From assembly GCA_037976565.1 (NCBI GenBank), contig CP137686.1, positions 28,349,458 to 28,413,457 of the forward strand: a stretch of DNA of 64,000 bases, read 5' to 3'. How positions within the stretch are numbered: the first letter of the stretch is position 1; every line of letters begins with the position of its first letter. Shown piece after piece: positions 45,741-58,200 of the stretch. The notes under the pieces are model-generated. The model was given only the letters and a program-made list of their open reading frames with translations. It had not been told where the DNA came from and ran no database searches. Source of the DNA: Mesocentrotus franciscanus. Its lineage: Eukaryota > Echinodermata > Echinoidea > Camarodonta > Strongylocentrotidae. The translations under genes and the position numbers were made by a program.

Positions 45741-46222
45741 TACCAACAACAACAAAACGAAGATGTGCAAGAACTTTCTGTGCTCACTCTGTTTCAAAGC
45801 TAACTTGAGTTCTCATTGGTTATTTAATTGGCTTATTGATGCCACACTAGGTGGTAAAGCATGGCCACTGTGTTGCATATTACTGCTACACCCATGCAGA
45901 GGTCTGCCTACATACATGGGACCAAGTTGGCTTTGCTCTGCTAGTCTGAATCAGCTGAATGTACAGTATGAAGTACACTGCTGATCAAAAGTCAGTAGAC
46001 AGTTTGTTTTCAAAAACAGAATTGGAAAACCACATTTTGTTTTCATAGTCACACGCAAGAAAGTGGCAATATTTCGTGTGTAGATTGTTCACATTGCTTT
46101 CCATTCAATTTACTTTCATGTTGGAAGTAATTATTGTTCTCAATTTGTATGTTCTTTCTGTTCATCATGTTGTCTAGGTCATGTTGCTATACATCTGATC
46201 AGTTGTAACCAAGCCTAACAAG

Positions 46223-46297
46223 ATGTCTCAGGCTGCATCACCCAGTGCAGAGGAGGGCGGGGACACTAAACAGTCCCCTGCCCCCAAGGCTGGCAAG
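46223..46297 (+). CDS. GCC2: GCC2 exon 1 (coding)
   Basis: 25 codons, MSQAASPSAEEGG onwards: an acidic/Pro linker before the conserved KLESLPKEDL block. Donor GTGAGT. The ATG context is AACAAGATGT. Confidence 0.88.
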
Positions 46298-49200
46298 GTG
46301 AGTAGTACATCCTATGCGATGCAAATACAACTTTATATCAATGGAAAGCTGAATGAACATAGAATACAAATATAAAGGAATACAAGATATTTTCCTTTCA
46401 ATATTGCACAAAGGCAAGTTAAAACCTCATTTTCTGCACCCTCCTAATTATGAGTCAACAGGGGTCAAATTTGCCACAGTTACGTTGACAACATAACATG
46501 TGGACCTGATCGGCTTGCCTATATAGCTGAGGCAATTAGCCATGCTTAAGTAATATAAAGTCATTGTGAATATGCATACTCATTATATCAATGAGATATG
46601 TGAGCACTTACGGCCAAATCACGCTCAACACTCAATTGACTATATTTCAAGATCTGTTAAAACATGATTTTTTTGGCATCAAAGTGAATAACATTGTTAT
46701 ATCTCCAACTTAACCTTTACAGGAGCTTATTTTAGTTCTGGAAACAACCTATTTATTGCATCAATTACAAGCAAGATTATAGCTAATATTTGCACTTGTT
46801 TTCCCCATGTGATTTTATTTATGCAGTAATTTTCTAGTAACTGTTTCAATAGAACAACAACCTTCAAGTTCTAACATATATTATATTTTCTCAGTGGCAA
46901 ATCAGGATTTAAAAAGGAGTATTAAACCCTCCATCGCTCCTATCAAAGAAAAGTGGAATGTACAATTGTACATGTCCCATTTCAAGTTGTTTCAGTTTCC
47001 AATATATGTTAGTACTACCTTATTATGGATACAGCTCTGTTTCTTCTCTTGAAGCATAACACATTTAGGTGTTTAACCTTTATCGATTTAGTGGCCCTTT
47101 GGGTTATGTTTGGGTGGCAGTGCATCATCATGCTTCAGTATATAATGCTAGTGTTGAGCTTTTTTGCTTCTTTTTATTTTCTTTATAGCTGGAGAGTCTA
47201 CCTAAGGAAGATCTAATCAAATATGTCAAGAAACAAGCCATGCAGGTTCAGAAGATAAAAGCTAAATGTGAAGGTAGGCTCATATGCAGTACAGGGGAAG
47301 GGGGAAGGGAGGGGTACATGTACAGTCCTTGTATCTGGGGTAGACATTGACAGTATGTGTTAGATCCACTGCAAGTGTGCGTATGTGTGTATGTGGGGGG
47401 GGGGGTGGCCACCTTTACATCATATGATGGATACCCTTTTCCATATATGTTTCTCTCTTTTCTTTTGTTGTTGTTTATGCTGAATTTGTGTTCAGTTTAT
47501 TGATAATCTCACTATGTACACTGTATGTCACTGCCATGCATTATTCATTAGCTTTAGTAGCAGTAGTAAATTGTGTGTGCAAATCTTCATAAATTTTTTT
47601 ACAGATACAGTGTGTGATCTTGATTGTGGTTTTGTTGAAAACCATCCATCTTGACAATATGACATAGCAACACATCACTAGGTTCCATTTATTAGTCATT
47701 TATTTTTAGTATAATATCCTCTTGTAAAATCTCTAGAATCTCTGGTTTTGGGGCCCCTAAAAAAAGAAGGATTAAAGTTACATGGTTAACATACTATTTC
47801 TTCTTGCTCCATTTTTGCAATTTGTATCATATTACCTTTTCAAATTATTTGAATGACAATTACACATACATGTATTTTGATGTACTGTGCAAAGTTCATT
47901 AAAAGAATAAACATTTCTAGACACAACACAAAAACTGTCCAGGTGGAATGCAAAACCCTAATCTTCTTTCTTCTTGGTAATGAGCATATGGTTTGAACAT
48001 GCAGCTCATGGAATAACAGACTTGGTTTAAATCATGTCTAGACAGCTGGCCAAGTGTTTACTCATTAGCCGTGTTCACACTATAGCAATTTTGGTCGGCG
48101 TAAAGGTCGTGTTTAGAGCTAGTCGGCGTAAATATGGTAACGATCAGCGTAGTGATGGTCTGAACGATACTATAGTCGTGTTAGCTTGGCCGACCTTTAC
48201 GCCGACTGATTTACTCCTGGATTTTTCCAGGAGTAACGCGCTAACACGACTAGAGGGTAGCTCAAGTTGACCGTGTGGATGCTCTCACTTGGCACTCGGA
48301 GTATCTGTGACCTTTCACAAGGGGTTGTTTGTTTACAATCGAAAATGAAAATTAGATTTCGCGCGGTTTAGATGCGGAAGCTGGGTTGAGGTCGACTAGT
48401 GCGGGCGCCACCACTTCCGGAAGTTACGCTAAGTAAGACTGGGTTGGTGGAACGTTGTGTTAACTTAATCGTGGCAAGTTGGTCCGAGTCTAGAGCCTAT
48501 GACAACTAATGGTGTAAGTCAAATATTTATGGAATATTCATTGCTGCAGGGAAAAGCTTACACCGACTAGGAAGCCCCCGTCTGAACATGGCGACTGCTG
48601 TGTAAACAGTAGAATGTAAATTCTAATCTCTGTGGTAGTACTCTGCAAATTCCAGTCCTAGTGTTTATATTGGTACAGCTGTTCTCAAGTAGAATTCCTA
48701 TTCAGTAATATATAACTTAACAGTTTTAACCCCCTCTATGTGTATAATGCTACACTATACCATAATTTTAATAGACCTGTTAAATAATTTTATGCACACA
48801 TTATGAACAACCGTTTCTCTTGACAACTGAAAAGCTTGCCATATGCTTACCCACCATAGCAGCAACTAATGTATGCGGAGTGGATTCCATCCATAGAGAT
48901 GCCATAATGACCAGGGGCCCGTTTCTCAAAACAACAAGACAGTCATAACTTTATCCTACGGAGATGTCTCTGATCTTCGTAAACCGCTTCACGAAGAGCT
49001 TACTAGCGAGACATCTCATGTAGTGCTGTAGCCGAACCGCCGAACCGAACGAAAGGTCGCCGAACATGGCACTTCCGAACCGAGCCGAACCGAACCGAAC
49101 ACAAAGGCCTGGTTCGGATGTTCGGCAGAAAAATTTTTAACGTTTTTGCAGGCTAATTAACTTGTCATTTTATACCTAATTTTCATGTCATGATTGCTCA

Positions 49201-52200
49201 TTCTATATTTACTTTTTTCCATTTTCCTCCTTTGTGATTCATGCCTCTCCAGTCGTGGCGCGACTTCACTGACGCCATTTAAATCCCAAATCCTGACCTC
49301 TGCAACGTCGCGATCGCAAGCTATAAACAAGCTAGAATACACGTGCCTATTAGGCACTGATCAAAACAAGTTTGGCTCAAACCCAAACAATACCAAAAAA
49401 AAAAATTAATTGTAATAATATCGGACAAATTTTACCATCTAAATAACGAAATAAATACATATTATAGTATTCTAATTTATTTATTCAGGAAAATTAGGAA
49501 TTTTATTATTTACCTCATTAAAAATAAATATTTATAATAACGGCAATCGAACGAGCCTGGGCTGCTATCTCTGTGTATTATAACGTATACATCGGTAAAT
49601 TCAAGATGGCAGCTTTCATGACTCATAACATTAGACAACAACCGTCTCGGCAAATCTTTAAAAAATATCATTTATTTTCAAATTGAAAACATGATTCTTG
49701 TAAAACTGCAAATAAAACATGATTAAAAACGGAAATATGAATGTAAGTACTAAAATAGTTACGTTTAAAGCAGTTTTTTTATGTGAAATACGTGCCGGTC
49801 GGAAGCAGTGTTTTTCATCAGGAGTGGGGCAGAAGTCCTCCGTGCTGGTCGGGCCGCCCGCCGGCCCGCCCAGCGCCGACCACCGTAGCTATTAGGCTGC
49901 TTGCTATTATATTACCGAACCCCGAACCGAACCAAGTTCGGGTAAAAAATTGCCGAACTCTGCCGAACCGAACCGAACCCGAACATGGCGCCTGACTTAC
50001 AGCACTACATCTCATGTTACGGATACTATCGGAGAAGATGAGAGACACCACATAGTCTTTTTCACGGTTACCCATATATTTTTAAAACAAAATTTCAATG
50101 AAACTGTAAATATTTGAGTAAATTCGAGACAAAAAACGATTGAAAGTAGTGTCACTGTTTAATATATTTATATGGTTAACATAACGTTTAGAAAATGCAA
50201 AGTAGTCACTTCTAAGATACATAAAGAGGTGTTGATTCCGTGATCAATAAATCAATTTTGGATGTGAGATGGGTACCCCTGGGTGCTCTAATTTCATAGT
50301 TTAGTAAAATAGCCCCCAACATTTTTTGGGTTATTCAAATACAAAACCGCTGCTAAATTAATGCCACTATCAATACCTTTAATTAATAAATTACAAAAAT
50401 TCACTATACTCTAAATAACGTAATACAATTCTAAAAGGTCAAGTGTATAAGTAGTTTTACCTATTTCATGTTATAATAGTCCACATTAGAATTAAAACAA
50501 AAAAGGAGCAGTTTCTGTTATGATATAATGAATAACATAATGACACTGAATGGAAGGTTTATTGGCTTAAAATGAATAAATGCAATGTTTTGTATTGAGC
50601 CAAATATCTAGGTACAATATGATCATGCAATGTTTGTCATTAAATATTTTGTTCAGTTTAGACAGAGCATTTCTTCAGGATTTCGATCCGTAATAATTAT
50701 TATAGGCTAATCATGTAAGAGCAGGTAATTTGATAAAAACAAGCATATATACCTTCTAGGCAAGTTTTGCCAAGTACCGCCAGGACCTTCTTGTCTAATT
50801 CATTTAATACAATATCGTCCTAGGGAGGTCCACCTCCCGTTGTCATTGAGTAGTGCTTAATTTGGCTTGCCTTGGCTTGCCTTGTTTTTTTACCATGGAT
50901 TGGTATTTGGACCATTTAGTTTTCACTTCGCTTGTTTACCAGCTGTTTCAGCAATTTCCTTCATTTAATTCTTTTTTGTTTGGAAGATAATAATATAATA
51001 ATAATAATACTCGGTTTTTATATATACCGCATATTACAATCACTAAGCGGTTCCAAACTTGAAGCTGGAAAAAAGTAGAGATTTATTCGCCTCCACTACT
51101 TCCACCAAGACTTGAATCTCTTTCGTCGTGAAGTTCTGTCCATATTATACCATTATTATACCATATGAATGAGGTCTGAAAATGAATAGTAATGATTAAC
51201 GGGGGAGGGAGGAGAGAATTTCGAAAGTCGAGAGGAGCAAACATTTGCTTCATTTCGCCTGCCATAGATTAAGTAAAATTGACATTGCTGGCGCTCTATG
51301 TTGGTTACTAAAAGATATGACGGTGTTGGAGGCCTCATAACTCATTAGTCAGGATGTTGTCCTTGATCTTGGCAAAGAGGGCTTCGTGAAACACGTAGCA
51401 GACAAGTAGCTTACTAACGCTGATTTAGTCAAGAAGTTAGACTTATGACGGTTTCGATAAACGGGCCGCTGGATGATCGGGATTAATAAACAGGTCTTTT
51501 CAGTATTGTAATTTTGTTTCAAATTTGAAACATCTGCTGTTTCTATGTCAAGTAATCTAGTGTCAGCTCTTGGTAATGTGTTTACCTGGCTAATGACAGA
51601 TTTGAAGTAGAAGAAGAAGTGAGTTGAGTCATGGGAGGCTTCTCCTGGCTCGAAATGCTGGAGCTGTAGTTTGGAAAAAGTGCTGTTAGGTCTGCGTTAC
51701 CTAACAGAACAGCACATGCACAAGGGGTGTGGCTTCTCCTTGGTGCCTCCAACAACTTCCTCTCAATCTCTTTAATACACCACATCTTTCAAACTCACAC
51801 ACCATAACTTCCACCTGTGTGAAACATTCAGTGCAGCATTCAATATAGCATTCAAAGTAAACATTTAAAATGGGCACTGCAGCCTAGCTGCATTCCTCTC
51901 TGAGCTATTCTATGCATGGTTCTTGCATGGGGGGAAGGTAAAACCATTCACATTGTGACATTCAGTAAGATCTTTCTCTGCTTTACATTATAACAGCATC
52001 AATAGCAAGAAAGCATCTACCTTTTTGTGCAGTATGCTTGATTACTGAGGAGCTTATGTGAGATGTTCTCAATTTGACCATTTAGTAATATCTAGTAAGA
52101 TTTATACATGCTTGCCAAGTGAGTGAAGTGACAAGCATTACAGTCGCATGTTATTGTATTTCAGTAGTCAGAATGCAGATTGTACTAGCTACCAGGTGCT

Positions 52201-55200
52201 GTTACAATGTGAGACAAACATTGTGGCATTCCCCCTACCTCACAATGCTTTATGTAGGCCTGTATAATCTTCAATAAGTGACTCAAAGCTGGTGAATGTA
52301 TATGCTTTGTCAATGCAATGGAATTTTAGGCTTAACTTTAAAATACCCCACCAAACCAATAGGCTTTATAATGTACATAAACATCGAAGACCTAGGGTTA
52401 GAGTTAGGGTTAGAGTTAGGATTAGGTTTAGTGTTACTTAAGAAACTTAAGTCTTCAGATTTAGCTTCATTTGTGAAGCGTTGGGTTCCCTACGAACGTC
52501 TGTTCAATTTTTGTGGTGGGGTATTCTAAAGTTGCTCCAAATTTGACAAATAATTCAGTTGTCTTATCATATCAGTGGATATTTATTGCAATAAAACTTT
52601 TGTAATGGCACTGATACAACTGTGCATGAAGCAGCAATATTGCCGTAACTCCCAAGTTAAATGTACTATTGATTTGTTATCTTATAGAGTTGACCAAGAA
52701 GAACGTAGCGCTACAGAGTGAGAAGAAAAGTACTCCTGCATCAGTGGTACCGGAGTCTGATGGAAAGACGAGTAAGATGGAGGAAGAGATGAAAGAATTG
52801 AGAGAAGAGAATGAGGGAGTGCAAGCAGCATATAATGCCGTCCAGCAACAGTTAGCTCAGGCAGCAGAAGTACAAGAGGTATGGTATGATGGTTGTTGTT
52901 TGTTTAATATATGTATATCAAGCAGAGAGCAGTTGTGTATATGTCATGCAAGATGTTTAGCAGTGGTTATTTTACCTGACTGCTAAGAAAGCATAAATGC
53001 TTGTTAGTAAGCAACCAGAGGACCAACGGCTTTAGGTCCTCTCTGAGGGACCTGGTAATGAGGATTAATGCCTTACCAAAGGGCACAAGCGCATCGACTT
53101 GGTTTCGAACCCGGGTTATCGGATTACGATACCACTACTCTACCAACTGAGCTATCCTGCCTCCAAGAGATTAGCCTTAAGGGCATGGTAATCTATGAAA
53201 TATGATATTGATATCACCAAGCCTTAGTTAGCATGCATTTGTCTGTGTGAACTGCAGAGCCATGTAAAGAAAACCTCAAATCCATGTAATCATTCCCATA
53301 CACAACAAACCTTGCAAACTATCTTCTAGCTCCCTGGAGGACTCTGCTTTCTACTCAGGCAACACACTTTGTATCGGCCACAAATTCAACCAAAAATGTG
53401 GAAATTTGTTACCGGAGTAATACAGCTTTGCTTCCCTTCCATGTGTTACTGAAGATAATGTATTACATGTTTGTGATGTTGATCATGGCCAGAAATGCAA
53501 ATAACGATTGGTGACGAAAAGTCTGATTTGGCGCTTCCAATTTTGGGCCAACTTTAAGACAATAGCCATTAGTGTAAAAAGGCACGTCCTTGATTGTCGT
53601 TAAATTCAGCAAACTCCCTGCATGCACCTATGTAAACTAAACCAGTCACTTAGTGGCAAGGAAGAGTTGACAAACCCATATATATTTTTTTGATGCTCTG
53701 TAGACTCTGCAAGAGGCTTTGAATGCTGCATCAGACCAGAGGGGGGAAGCTGAGAAACAACAGCAGGCTGCTGTAGCTGAACTAGAGAAGGCTAACTCCA
53801 AGATGAAGGTGATTACTTCTATCATAAACCTCTTCATGTATAGACATGCTCAGAAATTTATTGTATGTGTATGGCTACGGTTTTTGTCTCACCTGCGTAG
53901 CAAAAAACAAGACATAGGCGCTGCTTTTTCTCGCCGATGGCGACAGTGGCGGCGTCAACATCAAAAACTTAACCAAGGTTAAGTTTTTGAATTTTTAATA
54001 TAATTTTGAAAGTATAAGTTCTTAGTCAATGAAACTTAGACTAATAGGTTATCAAGTATCCCCAATCATGTGAGGAGAATTTCAGGTCACAAAGTCAAGG
54101 TCAAAGGTCATCCAAGGTCAACAGACTTGGACTATGTTGTGGCATCATCATCAAAAACTTAACCTGAGGTTAAGTTTTTGAATTTTTAATATAATTTTAA
54201 AAGTATAAGTTGTTATTCAATGAAACTCAAAGGTCATTTCCGGTCATCACACTTAGACGATGTTGTGGCATCAGGTTAAGATTTTGAATTTTAACGTAAT
54301 TTTGAAAGTATACATTCCTATTCCATGAAACTTGAACATAATGGTTATCAAGTATCACCAATCTGGGGCTGTAGTGTCATATTATTAGTCTTTTAGGTGA
54401 CAAAGTCAAAGTCAAATGTCCTTTCAGGTCTGCAAACTTAGATTATGTTGTGGCATCAACATCAAGATTTTGAATCTTTAGCATAATTTCAAAAGTGTTT
54501 GTTCATATTTTTCGTGAAAAATCCCGTGAATTTCTCGATAACGGAGAATTTTCTTGGTTTGTTGGAGGATTTTTCGTGGGAATTTTCGTGAGATAATTGA
54601 TGACAGACAGCGAATTATCTAGATAGCTATTTTCTAGGTAATTGGCCTCTGTCTGGCATTGCCTAGTTTGTCTTCACGTTTTCTCTTTACTACCTGTTTT
54701 AATGAGAAATAGTGTTAAAGCAATGTATGAGTTGATATGACTACCGTAAATCTCAGTGTATAAGACGCACCCCTATTTTTTTTTTTTTTTTGCCGACTCT
54801 GTCGGCAGCAAGACAGGTCTGTGTTAAAAAAACCCACGCGGGGAAGGACTTTCATTTAACTGCAAGGTGCAGTTGAAGGCGCCGATTTGTGTTGTGAACT
54901 TGTCACAAATAATAGTAACAATGTCGTTTTTTAGAAGAATGTGTAAGATCATTAATGTAAATTAAAAACAGTAGAGGACCTAGGATAGGACCTTGGGGTA
55001 TGCCATGTGTATTAGAAGAAAAATTGGAGGAATTATTATTATAAACTACATATTGAGATCTATTAGAAAGATTACTTTCAAACCAAGATGACAGACAAAT
55101 TTGAGAGTTGTTCTAGTTTCCGAGTGGTGAGTCAACACTCTGATTGCTGAGCTGGGAGACATTGCCAGGCATAGTGCCAAGTGGAGGGGCACAAATCCAA

Positions 55201-58200
55201 ACTTTAAAAAAAAAAAGTGGGCCTTATACACGGAGATTTACGGTATATGATATTTTATGCAGGGTTTGGAGGAACAGATACAATGCATGGAGATGAAAGA
55301 AGAGACCATGAGAACTACATTCCAATGTTTACAAGAAGATCAACAAGCAATCACAAACGAGAATAAGGTGAGTTTAATATTGGGTTTAACCATTGTCCTC
55401 TATTTTCAAAATTAGACTAAATTATACCAATTTATTTTTATTGGCCTGTATTCTGAAAAGCAGGCTAAATTATACCACCTTACGTGTAGTGATTATTGCT
55501 TCAGTATGTACAAATGATAATGTTGTTTTCTATGATCATGTATAGTTGCTTTTAATAGTGCATATAATTAACAACTAAGTAATTCATACCATTACCAAGT
55601 TTTGTAAATTGTTAAGTAAGTGAAAACCGTTTTGTCTAGATTGTTGTTACTTGACAATGTGACATATTAAATCTTACATCTATAAGTATTCAACAAAGGT
55701 CGTAATTCAACCAGTCCATTTCATTCTTAATTTACGAAAAACACAAAAACATCAATTTACACGCAGTATGAATAATCTAGTTGTTAACCGTATATGCACT
55801 ATTGATAGCAACTATACATGCTCATAGAAAACATTTTCTTTTAAAGTGACTCGGTAACATTGTTGAAGGTTGATGAAAAAACTGCGTAATTTTTGTATGA
55901 AATGTTACTTATTATATTCCTTCTACTGTACTTACCCTCTAACATGCAAAAATTCCTGAAAAAATTCTCAAACCACAAAGATATTTATGGTTTTCTTTGA
56001 AGGTGTCACTATGCGACACCCTCTAACAGTAAATTCTCCCAACCATTTTTGAATTTTCCCAACCGTTTTTCCATGAAAATATGCCATAAGACAGGCTTTT
56101 AAAAATATTTCAACACTTTAATGTATGGAATGGTATATAGAGCCAATTCATTGCTTTGTGACGATTTACATTCACCTAAATTTAATTAAATTGTAATAAT
56201 ATAGTTGGGAGGATTAAGGAATCGATCAGATCAGTTTTTCCCAATTTTTGTCATTAATAATGGTCTGTTTTCGCTCAAACTTTCAGATTATCTTTAATTG
56301 TACATCTAGCATTGAAGTCACTACCTTAGCACACTTTTCTCTCATCTGAACAATGTTACCAAGTCCCTTTAAATATTGATGGCATCTACTTGTTCTTACT
56401 TTTTGTTGACAGAGCCTGAAAGAGCAAATCACTATCCTGACTGAAGCTAGAGATCAGACCATTGAATCCTTAAAAGCCTTGAAACAATCTGTGTCATCAG
56501 AATCAAGCAAGGATGACGAGACCAAGAGACGATTAGATGAAGTCATCTCGGAAAAAAATGAGCTTGCCCAGAAGATTTCTTGTCTCCAGGAAGATCAGAA
56601 GACCACGTTGCAGGAGATGGATTCTTTGAAGTCAGAGCTGAAGAGTGTCAATGAGGAGAAGAAGGAAATAGCGGACGTTTCAAGAAAGGCTAATGAGGAG
56701 GCAGAGGAGGAAAAGCAAGTGATGATGAAGGCTGGGGTAGAGTTACAGGAACAGGTAGAGAATCTCCAGAAACAACTTTCAGATGCAGAAGAGGGATATA
56801 AGACACGCCTTGAGACCCTGATGCAGACTTCAGAGGACGCTTCCAGTTTTGCCCAACAGCTGCGAGAAGAACTGAAGACGATGAGCGAAGACCTAGCCAG
56901 ACTTCTTCAAGAGAAAGAAGATATCATCATAACCAAAGATGAGGCTAATGCCAGGGCTAATGTCTTGGAGGAGAAAGTTCATGGATGGGAGAGAGAGAAG
57001 GAACAAGAACAGAAGAAGATGGAGGAATATGAAGAGGATATGTCATGTCTCAGAGTCCAGGTGGAAGAGCTGAACACTTTTAAGAGTCAACTGACAGAGC
57101 TTGGTGCAGAAAAGGATGGCTTAAAGACTGAACTGGAGAGTTTGTCTGGAGACAATTCTAGGTTAATAGCAAGCGTGAGAGAGACTGCAGAGGAAAGAAC
57201 ACGTCTGTCAGAAGAACTCGAGTCTTTGAAATCAGGTGAGACAAATTTGAATCAGGTTCTCCAGAAGCAACTTGATGATACCACAGAAGAGAAGAACAGT
57301 CTTAAAAAGAATCTTGAAGAGCTTGAGCTGAGTTATGGAAGCCTTCAGGAGAAAGCTACTGCAAAAGAGACTGAACTTGAAGAGATAAAGAGATCAGTTG
57401 GAGAAAAAGAGCAACAAATTGAGAAATTACAAGAAGAAATGACCAAGATCGAAAGTTCGCTGAAAGAATCTCTTGACACTGCGATAGAAGATGCTGAGAA
57501 GATGAAAGAAGAATTGAAGAGTGTCGGGGAAGGTATGGCAAGCGAGGAAAACAAAAAGGTGGAGGACCTCACAAACACCAAAGGAGAACTTGAGAAAATC
57601 ATCAAGGAAATGAAAGAAGATGTTGTCAGAAAAGATGAAGAGATGAAAGATTTGAAAGAGAAGCTCGAAATCATGGCACAAGAAGCAGAGGTAGTATTGG
57701 CAAGGAGCAAGGAAGAACTTGAGAGTGCTTTAGAGTCATCCAGAGAGGAGGAAAGAAAGAAGGCGCAGTTGGTGGACGATCTTGAAAAGGAATTAACAGC
57801 TCTGAAAGAGACAATGATGAAAGAAGATAATGAGAAGATAGAGGAGATGTGCCGTAAAGAAGAAGAATTACGAGTAGCCCTTGGAACTGCAAAAGAAGAT
57901 GCTCAAAAGAAGGAAAATGAGATGAAGGAGTTGAAGGAAGAGATGGATGTAGTGAAGGAACAGTTGATGTTGATCAGAACAGCTCACCTTGAAAGCATGC
58001 AGCAAAGCTCAGAATACCAACAACAAGTGGAGACCCTTCAGAATACACAGAGCTCTACAGTGAGTATAGTTGGCGTATGTAGCAGAGCAGTCATGTAAAA
58101 TTGACCATCACATGCATTCCATTTCACCATGATCTAGATGAATTCGAATACATTAACTCTTAATACATAAAAGCTGAAAAAGGGTGTTCGGTACCATTAA

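Larger units (their letters stand above)
42814..46222. other. Divergent intergenic region between DCD and GCC2
   Basis: 3.4 kb between two start codons pointing outwards. It contains the CpG-rich segment at 43795-43945, an NRF1 palindrome at 44728-44739, a hairpin at 44449-44498 and a 121 bp tandem duplication at 45498-45740. Untranslated first exons of both genes are expected here; a possible acceptor for the GCC2 ATG exon is the AG at 46201-46202. No other gene was seen. Confidence 0.5.

Noticed and set aside
45724..45984. 86-codon plus-strand ORF upstream of GCC2
   Set aside because: No recognisable domain, and it begins inside the 121 bp duplication; probably untranslated DNA.
22260..52430. 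Interstitial telomere (TTAGGG runs near 22269, 25374, 34540, 52393)
   Set aside because: Only two to four degenerate units each; more likely short chance or decayed runs than a telomere fusion.
53090..53165. A tRNA gene on the minus strand
   Set aside because: A and B boxes are good, but the 3' half does not pair with the 5' acceptor stem and the body continues as SINE; treated as a SINE head.
57345..57892. Antisense ORFs of 60-120 codons (Ser/Phe/Leu-rich)
   Set aside because: Mirror frames of the GAA/GAG/AAG-rich GCC2 coiled-coil exon; no independent signal.
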